From positions 4,377,560 through 4,441,559 of the forward strand of contig NZ_KI421511.1 of NCBI RefSeq assembly GCF_000473265.1: a stretch of 64,000 nt of DNA, in the 5' to 3' direction. Below the pieces are notes generated by a model. That model was not told the origin of the DNA. It saw only the letters and a program-made list of their open reading frames with translations, and did not search any database. Position numbers and translations under genes: made by a program. Below are positions 15,836 through 23,077 of this stretch, piece by piece. Within the stretch, counting starts at the first letter, position 1. Each line of letters begins with the position of its first letter. Source of the stretch: Amycolatopsis thermoflava N1165. GTDB taxonomy: Bacteria > Actinomycetota > Actinomycetes > Mycobacteriales > Pseudonocardiaceae.

Positions 15836-17767
15836 CTAGCGCGCGATGCGGAAGGTGAATTCGAGCAACCGCCACTCGCCGTCGACGACCCGTCCGTCCG
15901 GGGTGGGGCCGTGCCGCGGGACGAAGTCCACGACGAGGGAGTCCTTGACGCCGAAGACGGTGTCGCCGCGCCCGGACGAGGCGTCCAGGTACGGCCCGCC
16001 CCGCACGAACAGCTGCGTGATGAGCTGCTGGTGACCCGGCGCGTTGATCATGAAGTGCACGTGCGGCGCCCGCCACGGGTGCCGTCCGGTGGCCGCGAGC
16101 ATCTGCCCGACCGGACCGTCCTCCGGGATCGGGTACTCCTTGGGCAGGATCGACCAGAACCGCACGCGGCCGTCGGCGTCGCTGCGGAAGCGGGCCCGCA
16201 GGACCGGCCCGTCGAGGTCGGGCAGCTGGACGTCGTAGTAGCCGTCCTCGTTGGACTGCCAGACGTCGACGACGGCGTCCGGGACGGGCTCGCCGTCCGG
16301 GCCGGTGACGCGGATGTCGGCCCACATCGGCGTTCCCGGCAGGCCACCGGAGATGTCGCTGCCGTGCTCGGCGGCGGGCGGACCCTCGACGTAGAACGGG
16401 CCGAGCACCGCCGAGGGTGTGGTGTCCGGGGTACGCGAGTTGGTCAGGACGTCGACCGCGCTGGACACCCCGAGCACGTCGGAGAGCAGCACGAACTCCT
16501 GCCGCGTGTCGGTGGTGATGTGGCCGGCGCGGGTCAGGAAGTCGATGGCGTACTGCCATTCGTCCTGGGTGACGTCGTTCGCGGTGACGTAGTGATGCAG
16601 GTGCCGGACGAGGTCCGTGACCAGCTGTTTCGCACGCGGGTCCGGCGTCTGGTCGAAGCTGGCGACGACCTGCCGGGTGAGCCAGCCCAGGTCGGGCACG
16701 GCGCGTCCGCCGCCGGGGCGGGTGCCGTGCCACGCCTGCCGCAGGAGGTCCTCGATGCCCTCTCGGGTCAGCTCGCGCGGGTTCGGGTACGGCTTGGCGG
16801 TGGCGAGTTCGGCCGCGTGCGGGACGTCGTCGAGGCTCATGCCCAGCTCCCGCAGCGACGTCGGCCCGCCGCAGCGGACGACGAGGTCGTGCACGCCGCT
16901 GGGCGCGTCGGTGGCGCCAAGAGCCGCCGCGATGCGGGTCATGACCTCGGTCGCGGCCGGGGCGTTGTAGGCCATGGCGTGCGGGAGGATCACCGTGTGT
17001 GTCTCGGCGTGCGGCAGGTCGAAGGAGCCGCCGAGGGTGTGGCAGAGTTTGTGGTGCAGGCCCATCCCGACGGTGGCCAGGCAGGTGCCGGCGAGCCACG
17101 CGGCCTGCAGGAGGTCGGCCCGAGCGTCCAGATCGGACGGATCGTCGACGAGGACGGGCAGCGACCGGGCGATGCGGGTGATCGCGTCCAGGGCCATCCC
17201 GTCGACGATCGGGTTCGCCTGCGGTGCGTACAGGGCCTCGACCGCGTGGGCCATCGCGTTGACACCGCTGGTGACCGAGACGGCGACGGGCAGCCCGAGG
17301 GTCAGGTCCACGTCGTAGATGACCGTCTCGGGCAGGATCGCGGGTGAGGACCGGGTGGTCTTGCGGCCGTTCTCGGTCTCGCCAAGCACCGGCGTGACCT
17401 CGGAGCCCGCGTAGGTGGTCGGCAAGATGACCTGCGGCAGGTCGGTGCGCACGGCGAGCGCCTTGGCCAGCCCGGTGGTGGAGCCGCCGCCGATCGCGAC
17501 CAGGCAGTCCGCCTCGTGATCGGCCAGCACTTCGAGAGCCTGCCCGGTGACCTCGACAGGCGTGTGCATGGCGGCGCCGTCGAACTCCGCGGCGAGCAGC
17601 GACCCGAGGGCGTCCCGCACCGGCTGGGCGGCATCACGCACGGACGGCCCGGACAGCAACAACACCCGCTTGCCACCCAGCCGCGCCACCTCCTCGCGCA
17701 CCTGAGCCACCGTCCCCGAGCCGAACACGACCCGAACCGGATGAGCCGAGTAGACGAAGCCCCGCAT
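15836..17767 (-). CDS. Bifunctional maleylacetate reductase - hydroxyquinol 1,2-dioxygenase
   Basis: One uninterrupted 643-residue frame joins two complete enzymes. Residues 1 to about 355 are an iron-ADH-like maleylacetate reductase (VFGSGTVAQV, IGGGSTTGLAKA, LPTTYAGSEVTP, GLHHKLCHTLGG, LPHAETHTVILPH). Residues about 360 to 643 are an intradiol dioxygenase (RHLHHYV, RQEFVLLSDVLGVS, LGPFYVEGPP) with the Fe(III) ligands expected in GYYDV, KEYPIP and HPWRAPHVHF. The dioxygenase opens hydroxyquinol to maleylacetate, which the reductase turns into 3-oxoadipate, so the product of one domain is the substrate of the other. ATG at 17767 has a good GGAG-type ribosome site. The gene precedes the phenol-type monooxygenase. 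Confidence 0.88.
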   Translation of the reverse strand: MRGFVYSAHPVRVVFGSGTVAQVREEVARLGGKRVLLLSGPSVRDAAQPVRDALGSLLAAEFDGAAMHTPVEVTGQALEVLADHEADCLVAIGGGSTTGLAKALAVRTDLPQVILPTTYAGSEVTPVLGETENGRKTTRSSPAILPETVIYDVDLTLGLPVAVSVTSGVNAMAHAVEALYAPQANPIVDGMALDAITRIARSLPVLVDDPSDLDARADLLQAAWLAGTCLATVGMGLHHKLCHTLGGSFDLPHAETHTVILPHAMAYNAPAATEVMTRIAAALGATDAPSGVHDLVVRCGGPTSLRELGMSLDDVPHAAELATAKPYPNPRELTREGIEDLLRQAWHGTRPGGGRAVPDLGWLTRQVVASFDQTPDPRAKQLVTDLVRHLHHYVTANDVTQDEWQYAIDFLTRAGHITTDTRQEFVLLSDVLGVSSAVDVLTNSRTPDTTPSAVLGPFYVEGPPAAEHGSDISGGLPGTPMWADIRVTGPDGEPVPDAVVDVWQSNEDGYYDVQLPDLDGPVLRARFRSDADGRVRFWSILPKEYPIPEDGPVGQMLAATGRHPWRAPHVHFMINAPGHQQLITQLFVRGGPYLDASSGRGDTVFGVKDSLVVDFVPRHGPTPDGRVVDGEWRLLEFTFRIAR

Positions 17768-17856
17768 CGCGCTCCACTCCCTTGACACCGACGTGTTGAC
17801 CAGTATCGGCGGTGCTGGGGGCGGTCGCCTGCACGGAATGCGCGTTCTTCGGCACA

Positions 17857-17879
17857 AAAGAGGCGCGAAGCGGCTCTTT
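17857..17879. repeat. Short hairpin with A-rich and T-rich ends
   Basis: AAAGAG-G-CGC-GAA-GCG-G-CTCTTT forms a stem interrupted by one G-G mismatch. It resembles an intrinsic terminator in either direction, yet it lies upstream of the leftward hydroxyquinol operon, so it more likely belongs to the composite palindromic element that follows. Confidence 0.5.
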
Positions 17880-17899
17880 GATCTTTGAACCCAACCCGA

Positions 17900-18050
17900 G
17901 CTGGGTGGTCATCCCGTCGCCTGACACCGGACGATCACCTTGAGCCAGGGCCGCAACCTCCGTGCTCACCGCAGGCCGGATATGCCAACCTTGCGGCCCT
18001 GGCTCAAGGTGATATGCACAAACCGGAAGGCGACGGGATGACCACCCAGC
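17900..18050. repeat. Large nested palindrome (two perfect arm pairs)
   Basis: The outer arms, 17900-17921 and 18029-18050, are perfect 22-bp inverted repeats (GCTGGGTGGTCATCCCG... in the left arm). The inner arms, 17934-17956 and 17991-18013, are perfect 23-bp inverted repeats (ATCACCTTGAGCCAGGG...). Together they can fold into a cruciform or hairpin of about 150 bp. CTCTTTGATCTTT at 17874-17886 and CTCTTTTGATCTTT at 18119-18132 flank it as near-direct repeats. It has no coding capacity and looks like a non-autonomous intergenic repeat (REP/MITE-like). Confidence 0.8.
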
Positions 18051-18136
18051 GACCACCCACCCGAGGTGAGACGACAACGGTCCCCTGGTCATCCCGGAGC
18101 CTGCCCGTCCGGCGAGGACTCTTTTGATCTTTAAAG

Positions 18137-18170
18137 CCGCGCTGACGCGCGGAAAGCGCCTCACGGCGCT
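18137..18170. repeat. Two adjacent small hairpins
   Basis: CCGCGC-TGAC-GCGCGG (18137-18152) and AGCGCC-TCAC-GGCGCT (18155-18170) are perfect six-base stems with four-base loops separated by two bases. The arrangement resembles bacterial REP-type paired palindromes. Confidence 0.6.
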
Positions 18171-18220
18171 CGAAAGGTCACCTTACGACCACCCCCGCCC
18201 CCGATGCCTGATTGTGTTTC

Positions 18221-18280
18221 AGTCGCCGAGCAGGCGTGTCAAGGCGGGAAAGCGTACCTTGACACGCCTGGTCGGCGACT
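18221..18280. repeat. Long hairpin, 24-bp arms
   Basis: Arms at 18221-18244 and 18257-18280 pair over 24 bases with a single mismatch around a 12-base loop; each contains the GGCGTGTCAAGG motif or its complement. There is no T-run, so this could be a structural repeat or a transcription barrier between the hydroxyquinol operon's upstream side and the GH92 gene's downstream side. Confidence 0.65.
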
Positions 18281-18304
18281 AAAGATCGGCTGTGGATCGG
18301 GGGC

Positions 18305-18475
18305 GGGGGAGGTCTGGTTCGATGGTCGGTGCTGTTGCGTTGCCGGCTTGCGTTTTCGGGTGGGGGAGGTCTGGTTGGGGTAGTCGCTTGCTTTGCGTTG
18401 CCGGCTTGCGTGTCGCTGGTGGGGGAGGTCTGGTTGGGGTAGTCGCTTGCTTTTCGTTGCCGGGTGGCGGTTTGT
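18305..18475. repeat. Tandem repeat array, three copies of 57-59 bp
   Basis: Units start with GGGGGAGGTCTGGTT at 18305, 18362 and 18421. The second and third copies agree over about 41 bases, including GGGGTAGTCGCTTGCTTT; the first copy shares the start and the TTGCGTTGCCGGCTTGCG portion. The array ends exactly at the stop codon of the GH92 gene. Confidence 0.7.
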
Positions 18476-20853
18476 TAGTGGTGGTCCACTGGGAGGTCCT
18501 TGCCCCACGTGGTGTTCGGTGTGGCGCCGACTGTCACTGTGATCGAGCCGCCTCCGTTGATCACCGACTCCGGCAACCATGACCTGTCGGTCGCCTTGCC
18601 GTTCACCGATGCCGACTGCACGTAGATGTTCGTCGCCGAAGCTTCTGGGGCGCTCACCGTGATCGTCGGGCCGTCGTCGCGCTTGATCCAGGCCTTTGCG
18701 AACATCGGGCTGGACAACAGCATCTCCGCGCGGCTCGGCGTCTGCGGGTACATGCCCAGCGCGGCGAACACATACCACGCTGACATGGTGCCCAGGTCAT
18801 CGTTGCCGGGCAGGCCGCTCGAGCCCGTCCGGTACACCAAGGAGGCCATCGCCCGGACCGTCTCCTGCGTCTTCCACGGCTGCCCCAACCCGTTGTACAG
18901 CCACGGCGTGTGGATGCCGGGCTCGTTCGTCGGGTCGTAGCGGAAACCGTCGCCGCCCGTGGCCCACGAACCGTCGGGGCGGTGGAAGAACCCGTCGAGC
19001 CGTGCCGCCGCCACCGACGGGCCGCCCATCGCCGCCGCCAGGCCGGACACGTCGTGCTGCACCATCCACGTGTACGTCGCGCTGGTGCCCTGCGCGAAGC
19101 CCACATCCGAAGTCGCCGAGAACGGGCCCACCCAGTTGCCGTTCGCGAGCCGGGCCTGCTGGTAACCGCCCTCCGGGGTGGCCGCCGGGTTGAACGTGTT
19201 GCGCCACCAGCTCGCCCGCGGCATCAGCTCGCGGTACTCGGCGCCGCGCCCCAGCCGCGACGCCCAGTCCGCCAAGGCGAAATCAGCGGTCGCGTCCTCC
19301 AGCGTCTCGGCCGCGCCGCCCCAGCAGTGACAGGTGTCCTGCGGCGCGTAACCGAGCCGCTCGTACTCCGCCAGGTTCGGCCGCTGCCCCTCGCACTGAC
19401 CGGGGCAACCCGCGTCCGACAAGCCGGACGGGTGCGGCACCGTCGCCTGGCGCACCAGCGAGTCGAACGCGCCACGCACGTCGAAGTTCCGCACACCCAT
19501 CGCGTAGAAGCCGGCCAGCGTCGGCGCGGACGGGTCGCCGGTCATGACGTGCGTCGGGCCGTTGACGTGCACCCACCGGTCCCACACGCCGCCGTTCTGC
19601 TGCGCCAGGTTGTACAGCGACTGCGCGAAATCCCCCGCAACCCCGGGCTCCAGCAGCGCGAGCAGCTGCGTGTGCGCCCGGTACTGGTCCCAGCCGGAGA
19701 AGTTGCCGTACTGCGCCCGCTGCCCGCGCGCGAGCCGGTGCACCGCGAAGTCGCTGCCCAGGTAGGTGCCGTCGACGTCGCTGGCGATGTTCGGCTGCAG
19801 GAACGAGTGGTAGAGCGCGGTGTAGAACGTGGTGCGCTGGTCCTCGGTGCCGCCCGCGATCTCGATCGACCGCAGCTGCTTCGACCACGCCTCCCGCGCG
19901 TCCGCGGCCACCGACTCGACGTCGTCCTTCGGCTTGACCTCGGCGGACAGGTTCTTCCGCGCCGCGTCGAGGCTCGTGTAGGAGATGCCGACCTTCATCG
20001 TCACGTCGGTGTCCGCGAAGCTGACGTACCCGCCCGATCCGCGGCCCGCGCGGTCGGCGCCGGTCGCGTAGCCCTCGCCGCCGCCCGCGGTCGTCGTGCC
20101 GGGCCGCAGCTGGTCGTTCACCCACGTGCCGGTGCCGGAGAACGCCTTGTCGAACGACGCCACGAAGTACAGGCGGTAGTAGCTCTTGCGGTTGTTGATC
20201 CCGCCGTTGGCGCGGCGGCCGCAGAACGCGCCGGTCAGCACGGAACCGGTGACGGTGCGGGTGGCCGGGTCGATGGTGATCTCGGCGTCCTCGCTGCCGT
20301 TGAGCGAGTTGGACACCCGGAACAGCAGGTTCGCGGTCTTGCCCGCGGGGAAGGTGAACTCGCCGACACCGGCCCGGGTGGTGACGGCCAGGTCGGCGGT
20401 GGCGCCCGAGTCGAGACCGACGCGGTAGTGCCCGGGTTCGGCGAGCTCGTTGTCGTGGCTGAAGTTGCTCGCGTAGATCTCGTCCCGCGTGTCGGCGGTC
20501 GGCGAGGACGTCACGTCCCCGGCGAACGGCATGATCGGCACGTCACCGGCGGCGCCGGGGTGGCAGCCGGCGCCGTTGACGTGGGTCAGGGCGAAACCCC
20601 GCACGCGCGGGGTGTTGTAGGCGTAACCGTTGGCGCCTGCGGCGTTCGTCTGGTCGCCTGCCGTGGTGGTCGGGCTCCACGAGATCATCCCGAAGGGCCG
20701 CACCGCCCCGGGATAGGTGTTGCCGCCGCCCGCGGAACCGATGAGCGGGTCGACGTAGCGGGCGGGATCGGTGACCTTGGCGGGCGCCGCGTCAGCGGGC
20801 GGCGCGACGAGGAGGGAGCCGGCCATCGCGGCGGCCAGGAGGGTGCGGATCAC
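18475..20853 (-). CDS. Secreted GH92-family alpha-mannosidase
   Basis: The 792-residue protein begins with a signal peptide (about residues 1-22, ending ADA) and matches glycoside hydrolase family 92. Seen are YVDPLIGSAGGGNTYPGAVRPFGM near the start, THVNGAGC, the WDQYRAHTQLL region, GGAAETLEDATADFALA, and the family ending GNDDLGTMSAWYVFAALGMYP. GH92 enzymes are calcium-dependent exo-mannosidases, mostly alpha-1,2, that trim mannoproteins or mannans outside the cell. The gene follows an AraC regulator in the same orientation with a 49-bp gap. Its 3' end abuts a tandem repeat array. Confidence 0.88.
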   Translation of the reverse strand: MIRTLLAAAMAGSLLVAPPADAAPAKVTDPARYVDPLIGSAGGGNTYPGAVRPFGMISWSPTTTAGDQTNAAGANGYAYNTPRVRGFALTHVNGAGCHPGAAGDVPIMPFAGDVTSSPTADTRDEIYASNFSHDNELAEPGHYRVGLDSGATADLAVTTRAGVGEFTFPAGKTANLLFRVSNSLNGSEDAEITIDPATRTVTGSVLTGAFCGRRANGGINNRKSYYRLYFVASFDKAFSGTGTWVNDQLRPGTTTAGGGEGYATGADRAGRGSGGYVSFADTDVTMKVGISYTSLDAARKNLSAEVKPKDDVESVAADAREAWSKQLRSIEIAGGTEDQRTTFYTALYHSFLQPNIASDVDGTYLGSDFAVHRLARGQRAQYGNFSGWDQYRAHTQLLALLEPGVAGDFAQSLYNLAQQNGGVWDRWVHVNGPTHVMTGDPSAPTLAGFYAMGVRNFDVRGAFDSLVRQATVPHPSGLSDAGCPGQCEGQRPNLAEYERLGYAPQDTCHCWGGAAETLEDATADFALADWASRLGRGAEYRELMPRASWWRNTFNPAATPEGGYQQARLANGNWVGPFSATSDVGFAQGTSATYTWMVQHDVSGLAAAMGGPSVAAARLDGFFHRPDGSWATGGDGFRYDPTNEPGIHTPWLYNGLGQPWKTQETVRAMASLVYRTGSSGLPGNDDLGTMSAWYVFAALGMYPQTPSRAEMLLSSPMFAKAWIKRDDGPTITVSAPEASATNIYVQSASVNGKATDRSWLPESVINGGGSITVTVGATPNTTWGKDLPVDHH

Positions 20854-20902
20854 ACGAGGATCTCACCCGCCGGTGCTGTCCAGGACGTGAACGATCTTCG
20901 TA

Positions 20903-21754
20903 CTAGGGGTGATCCCTTCGGTACGCGGCGGGTGTAGTGCCCAGCCGGCCGCGCATCACCCTGGTCAGGTGCTCCTGGTGGGAGAACCCGCACCGCACGG
21001 CGACCTCCGGGATCGGCAGCGTGCTGCCACGCAACAGCCGGCACGCGTGCTCGACGCGCAGGCGCATCAGGTACCGGTGCGGGGTCTCGCCGGTCGCGGC
21101 CTTGAACCGGCGGGTGAACTGGCTGACGCTCAGCGCGGCGACGGCCGCGAGGTCCGCCAGCGGCAGCGGTTCCGCGAGCCGCTGCCCCATGAGCTCGCGC
21201 ACGGCGGCAAGCTGGGTCCGGGACAGCGCGGCCGACTCCGGTTCCACGGCCGTCCCGTAGCGGTGCGCGAGGTGCGCGGCCAGTAGCCCGGCGAGGTGGT
21301 CGACGTAGGTCCGGGCCGTCGGCGTCCACTGCCGCAGCACGCCGTCCAGGCCCAGCATCACCTGCTCGGCCAGCGGATCGGCGACCACGACCTCCTCACC
21401 GAGGCCGACCGGGCCACCGGCCGCCTCGTGCAGCACCGAGTCGGGCAGGTAGGCGTGCACGGTCCGCAGCTTCCCGCCGAGTTCGACGGTGAGATCGCGC
21501 CCGGCGGGGTGGAGGAACAGCCCGCCGGCGGGGATGTGCGCCACCTGGTGCCGCCCGCGGCGCACGGTCACCGGGCCGTCGAGGTGCAGGATCACCAGGT
21601 GGGTGCCCGCCGCGTCGAAGCTCGCGCGGTAGGGCGCTTCGGCCTGAGTCGAGACGTAGAGCCGGTCCCACCCGAGGCCCGCGCTGGAGCGGGCCGGGTG
21701 GATCCACGGCTGGCGCAGGATGCCGTTGGTGTCGGCCAGGCTCAGCTCGGGCAC
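20903..21754 (-). CDS. AraC-family transcriptional regulator
   Basis: The 283-residue regulator has an N-terminal cupin-like sensing part (about 1-140; FLHPAGRDLTVELGG) and a C-terminal double HTH (LADLAAVAALSVSQFTRRFKAATG, then IPEVAVRCGFSHQEHLTRVMRGRLGTTPAAYRR). It starts with GTG, five bases after GAGGAGGA. It directly precedes the GH92 gene in the same orientation, so control of mannosidase expression by a sugar signal is likely but not proven. Confidence 0.82.
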   Translation of the reverse strand: MPELSLADTNGILRQPWIHPARSSAGLGWDRLYVSTQAEAPYRASFDAAGTHLVILHLDGPVTVRRGRHQVAHIPAGGLFLHPAGRDLTVELGGKLRTVHAYLPDSVLHEAAGGPVGLGEEVVVADPLAEQVMLGLDGVLRQWTPTARTYVDHLAGLLAAHLAHRYGTAVEPESAALSRTQLAAVRELMGQRLAEPLPLADLAAVAALSVSQFTRRFKAATGETPHRYLMRLRVEHACRLLRGSTLPIPEVAVRCGFSHQEHLTRVMRGRLGTTPAAYRRDHP

Positions 21755-21797
21755 GCGTCCTCCTCGGCGTCGAGGTCGTGCCCAGTCTAGGTGGCGG

Positions 21798-22025
21798 TCA
21801 GGCGCGGGAAAGGTGGTGACGAGTCCGCGGAGCCGTGGCGGTCCGGATCTCCGGGCGCGCGGCCTCCAGCCGGCGGGCGGCCACCTCGCCGCGGATCCGG
21901 AGCGCGTCGCGGTCTTCGATGTCGAAACTGCCGAACATCCGCGACGGCGCCTGACGGCGGTGGTTGCGGTTCAGGCCCCACACGATCAGGGCGATGAGCA
22001 GGAGGAACATCAGCAATTCGGTCAT
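21798..22025 (-). CDS. Small single-pass membrane protein
   Basis: This 75-residue protein has one hydrophobic helix at residues 4-17 (LLMFLLLIALIVWG) and a charged tail rich in Arg. No family is recognised. It is divergent from the GlxA-like regulator, and its start codon overlaps a TGGCAGAA motif that recurs in the shared promoter region, so it may be under that regulator's control. Confidence 0.5.
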   Translation of the reverse strand: MTELLMFLLLIALIVWGLNRNHRRQAPSRMFGSFDIEDRDALRIRGEVAARRLEAARPEIRTATAPRTRHHLSRA

Positions 22026-22111
22026 GGCAGAAATTATTCGCTGCGCCAGAAGCTGCCAGAAGTGGCAGAACGGTCCTTGTCCGGCAAAATTCTGCCAGCT
22101 ACTCTGACGGG
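22026..22111. promoter_or_regulatory. Divergent operator region with TGGCAGAA repeats
   Basis: TGGCAGAA occurs at 22025-22032 and 22063-22070, and its reverse complement TTCTGCCA at 22090-22097, giving an inverted pair with a 19-base spacer. CTGCCA-GAAG-TGGCAG at 22053-22068 is itself a perfect palindrome. The sites fill the gap between the small membrane protein and the GlxA-like regulator and probably bind that regulator. Confidence 0.5.
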
Positions 22112-23062
22112 ATGCTCCGCACTGTGGCCGCCGTGCTGGTCGATCGCGCCGCCGTCTTCGAGTTCGGCGTCGTCTGCGAGGTCTTCGGCATCGACCGGAC
22201 CGAGGACGGCGTGCCGCCCATCGAGTTCCGCGTGTGCGGCGAACGGCCGGGCGAACCCATCCGGGCGGGCGTCGGTGTGCAGTTCATCCCCGAACACGGC
22301 CTCGACGGGCTCGACGGCGCCGACCTGGTCGCCATCCCGGCGGCCGCCGTCCGCGACGACTACCCGCCCGCCGTGCTGGACGCCATCCGACGGGCCCATG
22401 CGAACGGCGCCACCCTCCTGACCGTCTGCAGCGGCGCGTTCCTGCTCGGCGCCACCGGCCTGCTCAACGGCCGCCCGTGCACCACGCACTGGAAGCACAT
22501 CGAGGACTTCAAGCAGCGGTTCCCCGAGGCGATCCTCGATCCGGACGTGCTGTTCGTCGACGACGGCGACATCATCACCAGCGCGGGCACCGCGGCCGGG
22601 ATCGACGCGAGCCTGCACCTCGTCCGCCGCGAGCTGGGTTCGGCGGTGGCCACCGCGATCGCCCGCCGCATGGTCGTGCCCCCGCAGCGCGACGGCGGTC
22701 AGCGTCAGTTCGTCGAGCTGCCGATGCCGGAGTCCACTGCGGACAGTCTGGAACCGGTGCTGACGTGGATGGTCGAGAACCTCGCCGAGGAGCACACGGT
22801 GCCGGCGCTGGCGCGGCGCGCCCAGATGTCGGAGCGGACCTTCGCCCGCCGGTTCGCCGCGGAAACCGGAACCACGCCGGTGAAGTGGCTGACCACGCAA
22901 CGCGTCCTGCACGCCCGCACCCTGCTGGAGACCACGCGGCTGAGCATCGAGGAGATCGCCCGCGAGTGCGGGTTCAGCACGGGAGCCCTGCTCCGGCACC
23001 ACTTCCACCGGGTGATCGGGGTGTCCCCGCACGACTACCGGCGCACGTTCGCCGGTTCGTGA
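22112..23062 (+). CDS. GlxA/FtrA-like regulator (DJ-1/PfpI domain plus AraC HTH)
   Basis: The 316-residue protein combines an N-terminal DJ-1/PfpI-like domain (about 1-190) with a C-terminal AraC HTH (about 215-310; VPALARRAQMSERTFARRFAAETG and IEEIARECGFSTGALLRHHFHRVIGVSPHDYRR). The nucleophile elbow reads LTVCSGAFLLG, so the cysteine of the PfpI fold is kept. This architecture is used by GlxA, FtrA and ArgR-type regulators of small nitrogenous molecules. It precedes the cysteine-desulfurase-like gene by about 15 bp and likely regulates it and itself. Confidence 0.82.
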   Translation: MLRTVAAVLVDRAAVFEFGVVCEVFGIDRTEDGVPPIEFRVCGERPGEPIRAGVGVQFIPEHGLDGLDGADLVAIPAAAVRDDYPPAVLDAIRRAHANGATLLTVCSGAFLLGATGLLNGRPCTTHWKHIEDFKQRFPEAILDPDVLFVDDGDIITSAGTAAGIDASLHLVRRELGSAVATAIARRMVVPPQRDGGQRQFVELPMPESTADSLEPVLTWMVENLAEEHTVPALARRAQMSERTFARRFAAETGTTPVKWLTTQRVLHARTLLETTRLSIEEIARECGFSTGALLRHHFHRVIGVSPHDYRRTFAGS

Positions 23063-23077
23063 GGCATGCTGGGCCGC

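Larger units (their letters stand above)
17768..18474. other. Gene-free interval of 707 bp
   Basis: No gene is supportable here. From left to right it holds the promoter side of the hydroxyquinol operon, a short hairpin (17857-17879), a very long palindrome (17900-18050), two small hairpins (18137-18170), a second long hairpin (18221-18280) and a tandem array (18305-18475). The parts are described separately. Confidence 0.8.

Noticed and set aside
18239-18778. A 179-codon minus-strand frame covering the tandem array and the end of the GH92 gene
   Set aside because: It overlaps the GH92 gene in a different frame, and its repeats reflect the DNA array, not a protein family.
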